The notes below the pieces were generated by a model. It made no database searches. It was not told the DNA's origin and saw only the letters and a list, made by a program, of their open reading frames with translations. The translations under genes and the position numbers were made by a program. A stretch of 64,000 bases of DNA from an uncultured Oleiphilaceae bacterium (GTDB taxonomy: Bacteria > Pseudomonadota > Gammaproteobacteria > Pseudomonadales > Oleiphilaceae). The stretch spans positions 186,001-250,000 of the forward strand of contig CAJXUY010000002.1 in NCBI GenBank assembly GCA_913060665.1, read 5' to 3'. Positions 19,889 through 27,360 of the stretch are shown piece by piece (positions within the stretch are counted from its first letter, which is position 1; every line of letters starts with the position of its first letter).

Positions 19889-19918
19889 AAAAAATGCGAT
19901 CAAAAGATCGCATTTTTT
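19889..19918. terminator. bidirectional rho-independent terminator
   Basis: A 13-bp perfect stem (aaaaaatgcgatc with its complement) around loop aaaa gives a T6 run on either strand. It lies between the convergent batD (plus) and the DUF2788 gene (minus) and can end both transcripts. Confidence 0.9.
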
Positions 19919-19947
19919 GTTTATTCTAACGGCTTAAAACAGGTGAC

Positions 19948-20148
19948 TTATACGTTCACGATTTCGATCATAACAGTTTTAATCACAAACCCCATTACGC
20001 CAAGGCCTAAAGCTCCAAACAACGCCATTGTGCCAAACTTACCTGCCTCAGAACGCTTAGCTAAATCCCATACGATGTAACCCATATAACAAATAAGACC
20101 CGTAATCAGTACGGTTAATGAAATGGACTCAAATTGCGCTATCGACAT
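19948..20148 (-). CDS. DUF2788 family small membrane protein
   Basis: 66 residues with two predicted membrane helices (about 9-28, ISLTVLITGLICYMGYIVW, and 41-60, TMALFGALGLGVMGFVIK) joined by a short charged loop DLAKRSEAGKFG. That layout and the AGKFGT motif fit DUF2788, a gammaproteobacterial family of unknown role. The ATG at 20148 is chosen because GGGAGAG stands four bases upstream; an upstream in-frame ATG would add 24 residues that do not fit the family. Confidence 0.85.
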   Translation of the reverse strand: MSIAQFESISLTVLITGLICYMGYIVWDLAKRSEAGKFGTMALFGALGLGVMGFVIKTVMIEIVNV

Positions 20149-20314
20149 AATACTCTCCCGTTGCTTTTCGACCGATAAGGTTAATACCCAACTTAATTTG
20201 TCGGGTATTATAGGGATCAAGCGATAGAAGTAAACTGAATTTACAATATTTGACTTATATCAAAGCGATATATAAAGCTTATTTATTGTTAAGCACTTCA
20301 GGGTTAACCTCCCC

Positions 20315-20405
20315 CGTAGCCTTAATGCAGTGAAGCGAAATCAAGGTTTACAACGATCCACACGCGCCCATGACTCCAGTCGTACCACCTTTCATCACCG
20401 CTAAC
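20315..20405. repeat. dispersed repeat, copy A (module 1 then module 2)
   Basis: Module 1 (cgtagcctt, then gcag.gaagcg.aatcaagg; about 20315-20346) is followed by module 2 (cagtcgtaccacctttcatc, then accgctaac; about 20371-20405). Both modules recur at 21524-21603 in the opposite order. Module 1 resembles an extragenic repeat common in gammaproteobacteria, judged from memory. The 291-bp gap from 20149 to 20439 holds nothing else recognisable. Confidence 0.7.
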
Positions 20406-20439
20406 GTATTGAGTCATGACATTAAATTCCGTCAAAAAT

Positions 20440-21216
20440 CTAAACCAACTCTATATTTCGGGTAAAAACCCAATCATCACCTTTCGTCATTTCGGGGTTA
20501 AAACTATACCCTTCTGAGTCGAAGTCTTTGATGCCTTCAACATCCGTTATTTTGTTTTTAATAATATAGGCTGACATCAACCCCCTCGCTTTCTTAGCGT
20601 AGAAGCTGATCATTTTATATTGACCATTTTTCATATCCTTAAACACTGGCGTGATCATTCTGGCACCTAGTGATTTCACCTTTATCGACTTAAAATATTC
20701 ATTCGACGCTAAGTTAATCAGCACATTATCATCAGCTTCGAGCTCTAGATTTAGGCTTTCTGTTAATGAGCCTCCCCAAAAATGATAGAGGTTGGGGCCG
20801 CGCTCATTATTAAACTTTGTACCCATTTCTAGCCGGTAGGGTTGAATAAGGTCCAGTGGTTTTAGAACACCATATAAACCTGAAAGTATTCGTAGGTGAG
20901 ACTGAGCAAACTCAAAATCACTTTCTGAAAATGTTTCTGCGTCTAAGCCCGTATAAACATCCCCTTTAAACGCTAATAATGCTTGCTTAGCATTGTCTGG
21001 CGTAAAAGGTATCTGCCACGTCTGAAAGCGACCAGCATTCAACTCACCTAACTTAGTGCTAATGCTCATTAAATTCGATATATCGTGAGGCGCCAATAAC
21101 TTGAGTTGCTCAACCAATTCGCAAGAATCATCGAGAAACCTTGGCGTTGAATGGGATTTAGCTACTGGTGGTGTTTCAAAATCAAGTGTTTTAGCGGGTG
21201 AAATGACAATTATCAT
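20440..21216 (-). CDS. yaaA: Peroxide stress protein YaaA (UPF0246)
   Basis: 258 residues, normal family length. The start [16 protein letters not shown], then [38 protein letters not shown] and the closing [10 protein letters not shown] are YaaA hallmarks. In E. coli YaaA is induced by OxyR and lowers intracellular free iron during peroxide stress; a DNA-binding activity has also been reported. ATG start with AGAG upstream. Starts 12 bp after the thioredoxin-fold gene, so the two probably form an operon with a redox theme. Confidence 0.95.
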   Translation of the reverse strand: MIIVISPAKTLDFETPPVAKSHSTPRFLDDSCELVEQLKLLAPHDISNLMSISTKLGELNAGRFQTWQIPFTPDNAKQALLAFKGDVYTGLDAETFSESDFEFAQSHLRILSGLYGVLKPLDLIQPYRLEMGTKFNNERGPNLYHFWGGSLTESLNLELEADDNVLINLASNEYFKSIKVKSLGARMITPVFKDMKNGQYKMISFYAKKARGLMSAYIIKNKITDVEGIKDFDSEGYSFNPEMTKGDDWVFTRNIELV

Positions 21217-21228
21217 GATGACTCTAAT

Positions 21229-21474
21229 TTAGGATTCAGGTTCAATCAACACAAGAATATCTTCTGGTCGAAACGGCCAGCCGATTTCTTTTCCGTTTTC
21301 GGGGTTCTTTAATACAGGTATTCGCACAGCGTATTGTTCCAGCAGTGCATCCTCGTTGGCAATATCAACTTCTTCAAGCATACAGGATTGGCCTTGCAGG
21401 GCAACCTGCAGCACCTCAATAGCCTTTTCACACAAGTGGCAACCGGTTGTGCTATATAAAATAAGTTCGATCAA
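21229..21474 (-). CDS. Glutaredoxin-like (DUF836) thioredoxin-fold protein
   Basis: About 81 residues: IELILYSTTGCHLCEKA carries the CxxC redox pair (CHLC). Then come a helix, VDIANEDALLEQYAVRIPVL with the cis-proline of the thioredoxin fold, and a C-terminal strand plus helix. This fits DUF836. I place the start at TTG 21474, because TTGAGG lies six bases upstream of it while the earlier TTG at 21486 has no ribosome site. The substrate is unknown. Directly upstream of yaaA. Confidence 0.82.
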   Translation of the reverse strand: MIELILYSTTGCHLCEKAIEVLQVALQGQSCMLEEVDIANEDALLEQYAVRIPVLKNPENGKEIGWPFRPEDILVLIEPES

Positions 21475-21790
21475 TATGAGCCTCAAGTGTAAATATGTAT
21501 GTCGGCATCCTCGAACACCATTCCTTGATTCAAGTCGTACCTCCTTTCATCAAGGCTACAAACGTGATTTTCGTAGCCTTGTGCAGCGAAGCGGAATCAG
21601 GGGCCAGGTTGCGTCCAACATCAGGGAGTTTATCGTAATCTATAAAAAGATTCCAAGTCAGTCTTGGCACCCTAATTAACATCCTTCATAATCGACTACC
21701 TTTTCAGTCAATACATTTCAGTAGAATCTCTATCAACAAACGATTTTCTATCATTATTTCTCTACCAATAACTGGATATAAAAACAAACT
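21475..21790. other. 316-bp intergenic region with repeat copy B
   Basis: Lies between the divergent grx-yaaA pair and rdgC, so it must hold both promoters. The middle part is taken up by repeat copy B (21524-21603). From 21680 to 21790 the sequence is AT-rich and probably carries the rdgC promoter, but I could not pick convincing -35/-10 elements. Confidence 0.5.
21524..21603. repeat. dispersed repeat, copy B (module 2 then module 1)
   Basis: Module 2 (caagtcgtacctcctttcat, then caaggctac; about 21524-21559) followed by module 1 (cgtagccttgtgcagcgaag, then cggaatcaggg; about 21572-21603). Same orientation as copy A but in swapped order, as if each is a different cut of a longer tandem array. 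The two copies bracket yaaA and the thioredoxin-fold gene. Confidence 0.7.
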
Positions 21791-22717
21791 ATGTGGTTCA
21801 AAAATATTATCGCTTACCGTTTCACCAAACCATTTACACTTTCTGAAGAAGTATTAGAACAGAAATTGGAAGAAAGCCCATTTACCCCTTGCGGCCCGAC
21901 CGAAGTCAACCGTCAAGGATGGGTTTCTCCTCTCGGGCGGCATGGCCAGCAGTTAGTACATGTGACAAATGGTCATTGGATGATCTGCTTAAAACGAGAA
22001 GACCGGTTAGTTCCTTCAACAGTGGTAAAAGAAGCCGTGGCTGAAAAAGTTGAAGAGATCGAAGAGACTCAGATGCGCAAGGTCACCAAAAAAGAAAAGG
22101 ATGAGCTTAAAGAACAAATCACTCACGAGCTACTTCCGAGAGCCTTCACCCGTTCGAAACATACCTATGCTTATCTATCACCCAAAGATGGCTTTCTCAT
22201 CGTAAACGCTTCGTCAGCAAAAGCCGCAGATGATATTACCAGCTACCTGCGCAAAACAATCGGTTCGTTGCCTATTCGTATCCCCGCAGTAAAGCAAGCA
22301 CCTGCAGCAGTTATGACCAGCTGGTTAACAAAAGACGCGCTAATGCCAACGGGTTTTGAAGCTGAAGCTGAATGTGAACTTAGAGACCCAGGTGAAGAAG
22401 GTGGCGTGGTTAGATGTAAAGGCGTAGAGCTAGACGGCGAAGAGATAAGCACTCATTTAGATGCAGGAAAACAAGCCGTAAAGCTGGCGATGACATGGGA
22501 AGAGAATATCTCCTTCATGATGAACGAAGACTTATCGATCAAACGCTTGAAGTTTGGCGACGTCATGCAGGAGCAATTAGATGACTCTGGTGCAGACGAT
22601 GCGGCCAGTAAGTTTGATGCCAGTTTTGCCATTATGTCTATGGAGTTTGCCAAGTTACTACCGGCAATATTAGAAGCCTTTGGAGGCGAGGATACGTCTG
22701 CCATTATTGCAGAGTAA
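21791..22717 (+). CDS. rdgC: Recombination-associated protein RdgC
   Basis: 308 residues matching RdgC along its length: MWFKNIIAYRFTKPF, TPCGPTEVNRQGWVSPLG, LPRAFTRSKHTYAYL and the acidic tail. RdgC is a ring-shaped dimer that binds double-stranded DNA without sequence specificity and restrains RecA. Length normal, ATG start. Convergent with the acetyltransferase gene; the 83-bp gap has an imperfect GC-rich inverted repeat without a T tract. Confidence 0.96.
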   Translation: MWFKNIIAYRFTKPFTLSEEVLEQKLEESPFTPCGPTEVNRQGWVSPLGRHGQQLVHVTNGHWMICLKREDRLVPSTVVKEAVAEKVEEIEETQMRKVTKKEKDELKEQITHELLPRAFTRSKHTYAYLSPKDGFLIVNASSAKAADDITSYLRKTIGSLPIRIPAVKQAPAAVMTSWLTKDALMPTGFEAEAECELRDPGEEGGVVRCKGVELDGEEISTHLDAGKQAVKLAMTWEENISFMMNEDLSIKRLKFGDVMQEQLDDSGADDAASKFDASFAIMSMEFAKLLPAILEAFGGEDTSAIIAE

Positions 22718-22800
22718 CCCCTTCAAACTCAATATAGATGTTAACCCCTCACAAAGTGGGGGGTGCATAAAATACAGAGGGGGTTAATTAAATTAAGGTC

Positions 22801-25530
22801 TTACTTCAACTGCTCTTTTTGCCACTCATCTTTTGGCACGTTGAGCGGTAGTCGCAATGTCATTACCTCTTCTTCTGGGTCCCACTTAGATTCAAAACCC
22901 AGTTTATCGGCCAAGCTTAGCATCGGTTTATTATCTGGTAATACGGAGCCAATCATCTCTACAGTGCCTCGCGATTTACAGTATTGAATCATCTTGTTCA
23001 TTAACGTAAAACCTAGCCTCTCACCTTTTAGCTCGTCACTTACTATAACCGCGAACTCACACTGTAAATTATTGGCATCGGTCCACACTCTAACCGTTCC
23101 AAGTGTGTCGTTACCAACGCCCCCTTCCTTAGGTACTGTGGCAACAAAAACCATTTCTCGGTCATAATCAATCTGAACCATTTGAACTAACTCATCATGA
23201 CTGAATGATTTACGGTAGTGAAAAAAACGGAAGCGTATCGATTCTGGCGACTGTTTCAAGTGGAAGTCGATATGCGCAGGCTCATCTTCGCCTGTAATCG
23301 GGCGTACCTCAACCCGTCGCTTTGATTTAGGCAGCGTGATCCACTCTGTCAGTTCAGCAGGGTAAGGTTGAATCGATAACTTGGCAGGCAATCCCAGATC
23401 AATAGCGACATCAACGGCCACGACACCATCGTTATTGAACAATAATGGTAGAATTTCAAGCCCTTTGATTTCAGGGATATCGACTACAATTTGCGATAAG
23501 GTTATCAACGTTTCACAGACCGCTTGAATATCTTGAGCAGGCCGATAGCTATACTCTTTTAATAACTGATACATATAGGTTTGAGCGAGCAGGTCTTTAG
23601 CCAAAACCATATTCAGCGGTGGCAATGCGACCCGGCGGTCAGTCATCACATTAACACTTGCCCCCGCAGCCCCACACACGACTAATGGTCCAATCTTAGG
23701 GTCACGCGTAATACCCAAGCTAAAACCTAGCCCACCGATATGCTGATGTGATTGATGTACGGAATAGCCCAGAAAGCCGCTATAGGGGAAGTGCTCTTTA
23801 TATTGCTCAAACAACTGCTCACAAGAGCTGACAATAGTGTCTTCTTCGTTCAAACGCCGAATGGTGGTCTTGTATCGACCTCTACCGGTTTTCTCTTCCA
23901 GAAATGGGTGACTGCTTTTTTCATGAAGCAACGCAATATTGATAGGCCCGCCCACCTCTTTAAATACATCTATGACTTCTTCAACATCATCGCAGTACCA
24001 AGTCTCTACTGTCGGCACGCCATAATCGGCAATGAGTTGCCTCGCTTCAGCATTCGACAGATGATCTCGCCCGTTTCGTATTGCGTTTTGTACGATACTT
24101 CGAGCGTCTGACCGGTCGAGCGTCTGATCACTATATGATGAAGGTGTTTCCTTAAGTAAACGTTGACTACGCTGATGGTTGACGACATGCATAAATGCCT
24201 TTACAGCCTTCTCTGGAGAGAAAAAAGTAGGGATTCCCGCTTCAAAAAACGCTTCTCGTGCATCTAATATCGTACTTTGCCCCAACCAGCAGGTAAATAT
24301 ATTAAGCCGCGCACGCTTGGCTTTAGTAATAACCGAATCTGCGATTTGTAAGCTGTCTTCAGTTAATGATGGGGCGTACATCACCAACACATTAGAAACA
24401 TTTGGATCCTTGGCTAAAATATCCATGACAGACGAGTAGAGTTCTGGGGTGGCATTATAATTCAGGTCGATCGGGTTTTTTCGAGTCCAATAAGGAGGCA
24501 TTAACTCTGCAATCTCATCAATCGTTTTTTCTGATAATTCAGCAAGTTCTCCTCCAAGGTTAGCCAGCCTATCAACAGCAAGAACATTAGGTCCCAAGCC
24601 ATTACTCATAATCGCTAGTGTTTCTTTCTTGACGGGTTTCATTCTAGTCAGAGTTTCAAGCGCATCAAACATTTCATCTGCGCCATTCACTCGCAAAATA
24701 CCTGCTCGCCTGAATAACGCATCAAAAACAGCGTCTCCATTGGTAATGCCATCAGCCAAAGGCACGGGCTCCCATTGGGATTCAGACACCCGGCCACTCT
24801 TGATACCGATAACTAGCTTACCTCTGGACGCAGCTCGAACCGCTGATATAAACCTAGCAGGATTGGGCACCATTTCTATATGCAAAAGGATAGCTTTTGT
24901 ATGCCGATCCTGAGCCAAGTAATCGATCAAGTCGTCAGGGTCGATATCCATGCTATCGCCAAGGGTTAAAAAGTATGAGAAGCCGACCCCACGACTAAAC
25001 GCCCAATCAATCACCGCACTCGCAATGGTCCCAGACTGCCCGATAAAGGCTATTTTTCCTGGCAATGCCCCCATATGTAAATACGTAGCATTCACATTAT
25101 TTCTGGGAGCCATAATACCGATAGTATTGGGGCCCAGTATTCTAATTCCTGACGCTTTTGCCGCATCACGAACGGAATACATCAGTGGCCGACCGCTCTT
25201 GCTATGAGTTCTGGATAAACCGCCGGTTAGAATCATCGCCGTTTTAACACCCATCTGACCAAGCTTTTTGACGGCTCGAGGGACAGACTCTGGGGGGGTA
25301 CAAACAATAGCGAGATCAGGTGTGAAAGGCATTTTACTCACCTTTTTAACACAGGGAATACCATGAACATTGTCATATTCATTTGGATTAACGACGAGCA
25401 GCTGTCCAGGATAGTCAGATGAGAGTAAGTTCCTTAAAACAATTCCACCGAGGTTTTGTGACCGTTCGGAAGCTCCCAGCACCACGATAGACTTGGGGTT
25501 GAATAAGGCATCAAGATGTCGAGTACTCAC
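22801..25530 (-). CDS. PatZ-like protein lysine acetyltransferase (Acd-like plus GNAT)
   Basis: 909 residues in the multidomain order of Pat/PatZ (YfiQ). A CoA-binding Rossmann domain (VVLGASERSQNLGG near 16-29) comes first, then two succinyl-CoA-ligase-like domains (IAFIGQSGTIASAVIDWAFS, KLVIGIKSGR), an ATP-grasp-like region (about 480-700) and a C-terminal GNAT acetyltransferase (about 740-890) with a DELKGERLGFTLM acetyl-CoA loop. The phosphohistidine loop of true ADP-forming acetyl-CoA synthetases (SHTG type) is replaced by ADGITNGD, as expected of an acetyltransferase and not a synthetase. Members acetylate acetyl-CoA synthetase and other enzymes. GTG start with AGGAGA five bases upstream. 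Divergent from a deacetylase-family gene. Confidence 0.9.
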   Translation of the reverse strand: MSTRHLDALFNPKSIVVLGASERSQNLGGIVLRNLLSSDYPGQLLVVNPNEYDNVHGIPCVKKVSKMPFTPDLAIVCTPPESVPRAVKKLGQMGVKTAMILTGGLSRTHSKSGRPLMYSVRDAAKASGIRILGPNTIGIMAPRNNVNATYLHMGALPGKIAFIGQSGTIASAVIDWAFSRGVGFSYFLTLGDSMDIDPDDLIDYLAQDRHTKAILLHIEMVPNPARFISAVRAASRGKLVIGIKSGRVSESQWEPVPLADGITNGDAVFDALFRRAGILRVNGADEMFDALETLTRMKPVKKETLAIMSNGLGPNVLAVDRLANLGGELAELSEKTIDEIAELMPPYWTRKNPIDLNYNATPELYSSVMDILAKDPNVSNVLVMYAPSLTEDSLQIADSVITKAKRARLNIFTCWLGQSTILDAREAFFEAGIPTFFSPEKAVKAFMHVVNHQRSQRLLKETPSSYSDQTLDRSDARSIVQNAIRNGRDHLSNAEARQLIADYGVPTVETWYCDDVEEVIDVFKEVGGPINIALLHEKSSHPFLEEKTGRGRYKTTIRRLNEEDTIVSSCEQLFEQYKEHFPYSGFLGYSVHQSHQHIGGLGFSLGITRDPKIGPLVVCGAAGASVNVMTDRRVALPPLNMVLAKDLLAQTYMYQLLKEYSYRPAQDIQAVCETLITLSQIVVDIPEIKGLEILPLLFNNDGVVAVDVAIDLGLPAKLSIQPYPAELTEWITLPKSKRRVEVRPITGEDEPAHIDFHLKQSPESIRFRFFHYRKSFSHDELVQMVQIDYDREMVFVATVPKEGGVGNDTLGTVRVWTDANNLQCEFAVIVSDELKGERLGFTLMNKMIQYCKSRGTVEMIGSVLPDNKPMLSLADKLGFESKWDPEEEVMTLRLPLNVPKDEWQKEQLK

Positions 25531-25892
25531 GTTCGTCTCCTAGACAAAGGTCGAAATCACTATCGCATTGGTACCATAATGTTCTATAAACTGATATGTA
25601 TACATTAGCATACTGAAAGTGTATTACTGTTTAATAAAGCCTATCAGAATATAGACTACTATGACGTGCAGTTCTTGAAATTTTGTTGATATTGGTCAGC
25701 ATAGGGATGCATATTTTTCATTTCTGACCTAGATCAGGTCACGCACAGTTACTATAATTCGAGGCAATGAGAGCATATCTATTAATGGCCGTGTTGGTTA
25801 AACTGAACCAATCAACTCCCAGTTATGTCACTAATCGCTCAAAATATCGAGTGAAAATAACAACTTAGTCAAATAATAACGTAGTCACTATT
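25531..25892. other. 362-bp divergent regulatory region
   Basis: Separates the PatZ-like gene (minus) from the deacetylase gene (plus). Visible signals are a 6-bp inverted repeat at 25725-25741 and a perfect TATAAT at 25753-25758 on the plus strand. No small gene is supported. The 100 bases before the deacetylase ATG are AT-rich without clear structure. Confidence 0.5.
25725..25741. promoter_or_regulatory. inverted-repeat operator candidate before the deacetylase gene
   Basis: TGACCT and AGGTCA are separated by five bases. The core also reads TGA-N6-TCA, the spacing used by FNR/Anr-type regulators, though the outer bases are C/G where the FNR box has T/A. It ends 11 bp before TATAAT at 25753, so a protein bound here would cover the -35 region. 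Regulator identity is not established. Confidence 0.4.
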
Positions 25893-26816
25893 ATGAAAAC
25901 TGCCTATATAAGTCACCATGACTGTACTCTTCACAATATGGGACCTGAACATCCAGAGAGCCCATTACGGCTCACTACGATTCTAGATCAACTTCAAGAC
26001 ACGCGCCTAAATCAAGAATTAGATTTCATGCGGGCAGAGTTGGTTAACCCCGATCATGTTAGACGCGTTCACCCGGCAACCTACGTCGAACAACTCGACC
26101 TTATACAGCCTAAAAAGGGCCGTATTTACGCAGATGAAGACACCATCATGATGCCCCACACGATGCGTGCCGCCAAACTTGCAGCAGGCGCCGCGATACA
26201 AGCAGTTGATGCGGTAATGTCTGGCCAGAACAAAAATGCATTCTGCGCAACTCGTCCACCCGGCCATCACGCTGAACGTAATAAGACGATGGGGTTTTGC
26301 TTCTATAACAATATTGCGATCGCAGCTAAACATGCGCTTGATTTTCACGGTTTAGACAGAGTTGCGATTATCGACTTTGATGTACACCAAGGGAATGGCA
26401 CGGTCGATATTTTCCAAGATGACCCCAGAGTGCTTGTATGTTCAAGTTTTCAGCACCCTTATTACCCTTATAGTCACCATGCAGTACACCAACCCAACAT
26501 TATCAATTTACCACTAGAGGCCCATACGCAAGGGCTGAGCTTTCGCAATAAAACCGAAGCAGCCTGGCTTAACCAACTGCAGAATCACAAGCCTCAGCTT
26601 GTCTTGATTTCTGCTGGTTTCGACGCCCATAAAAATGACCCAATGGCCGACTTGGAGCTTGATCAAACCGATTACCGCTGGATAACTCAAATGCTAATGG
26701 ATGTCGCTAAATATTATAGTCATGACCGGATCGTATCGATTCTTGAGGGAGGGTATAACTTGAAGGCGTTGGCCGAGAGTGTCGAACAGCATTTAGAGGT
26801 ACTGGCGGGGGTTTAA
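25893..26816 (+). CDS. Histone deacetylase family protein (acyl-lysine/acetylpolyamine deacetylase)
   Basis: 307 residues of the arginase/deacetylase fold. Active-site pieces are all present: the His pair in RPPGHHAE (His125, His126), zinc ligands Asp163 and His165 in IDFDVHQGNGT, the third ligand Asp244 in SAGFDAH, and the catalytic Tyr288 in EGGYN. Bacterial members deacetylate lysines (AcuC type) or acetylated polyamines; the sequence alone does not decide. Its divergence from a PatZ-like acetyltransferase favours a protein-lysine role. No clear Shine-Dalgarno before the ATG. Confidence 0.92.
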   Translation: MKTAYISHHDCTLHNMGPEHPESPLRLTTILDQLQDTRLNQELDFMRAELVNPDHVRRVHPATYVEQLDLIQPKKGRIYADEDTIMMPHTMRAAKLAAGAAIQAVDAVMSGQNKNAFCATRPPGHHAERNKTMGFCFYNNIAIAAKHALDFHGLDRVAIIDFDVHQGNGTVDIFQDDPRVLVCSSFQHPYYPYSHHAVHQPNIINLPLEAHTQGLSFRNKTEAAWLNQLQNHKPQLVLISAGFDAHKNDPMADLELDQTDYRWITQMLMDVAKYYSHDRIVSILEGGYNLKALAESVEQHLEVLAGV

Positions 26817-26844
26817 GAAATCTATGACAGTATAGGTTGGAAAT

Positions 26845-26873
26845 AAAAAAAGGGTTCTGTATATTCAGAACCC
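26845..26873 (-). terminator. terminator of the fliD-fliS unit
   Basis: An 8-bp perfect stem (gggttctg/cagaaccc) with a six-base loop, followed on the minus strand by seven T. It lies about 60 bp beyond the fliS stop and has no T tract on the plus strand, so it serves the flagellar transcript. Confidence 0.88.
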
Positions 26874-26930
26874 GAATAAAATAGGTCTTTGGTTTACTAC
26901 GCTAATTCACTACAAGATTTATAAGGTATG

Positions 26931-27326
26931 TTACACAATACCTTTTTCCAAAGCTTCTTCGCGAATGCCATCCCAACCTTCTTTTACTGTCCGAAGATGT
27001 CCGGCAACCTCTTCTAAAATACTGACATCATTTTTCACATTAGCCTCAAATAATCGGCCTTCCATATACAGATAAAGGTCTTCAAGATTACTGGCTAACT
27101 CGCCTGCCTGCCCCTTATCTAGAAAACTACGCAACCCAGAAATGATTTCTATAGATTTATTGATTAATCGATTTTTACCTTCATAATCTTTAGCTGAAAT
27201 TTTTGATTTAGCCGTATTAATTCTCTCTAAGGCCCCTTCAAATAATAGTTGAATCAAACGATGTTTATCGACGTCAATAACACTTGTCTGAGTGTTTATC
27301 GCTTGATACTGATGTAATGCATTCAT
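26931..27326 (-). CDS. fliS: Flagellar export chaperone FliS
   Basis: 131 residues, all helical. The start MNALHQYQAINTQTSV and LIQLLFEGALERINTAK are the conserved FliS helix that binds the C terminus of flagellin. FliS keeps flagellin unpolymerised in the cytoplasm until export. ATG start with GGGAGAA five bases upstream. Sits 34 bp after fliD and ends the unit. With two unusually large flagellins in this locus, both with the canonical C terminus, one FliS probably serves both. Confidence 0.95.
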   Translation of the reverse strand: MNALHQYQAINTQTSVIDVDKHRLIQLLFEGALERINTAKSKISAKDYEGKNRLINKSIEIISGLRSFLDKGQAGELASNLEDLYLYMEGRLFEANVKNDVSILEEVAGHLRTVKEGWDGIREEALEKGIV

Positions 27327-27360
27327 GTTTCTTCTCCCAATAACCTATTTATAATGTAGA

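Noticed and set aside
22741-22789. Imperfect inverted repeat between rdgC and the PatZ-like gene as a terminator
   Set aside because: Arms differ by one base, the loop is large and no T tract follows on either strand.
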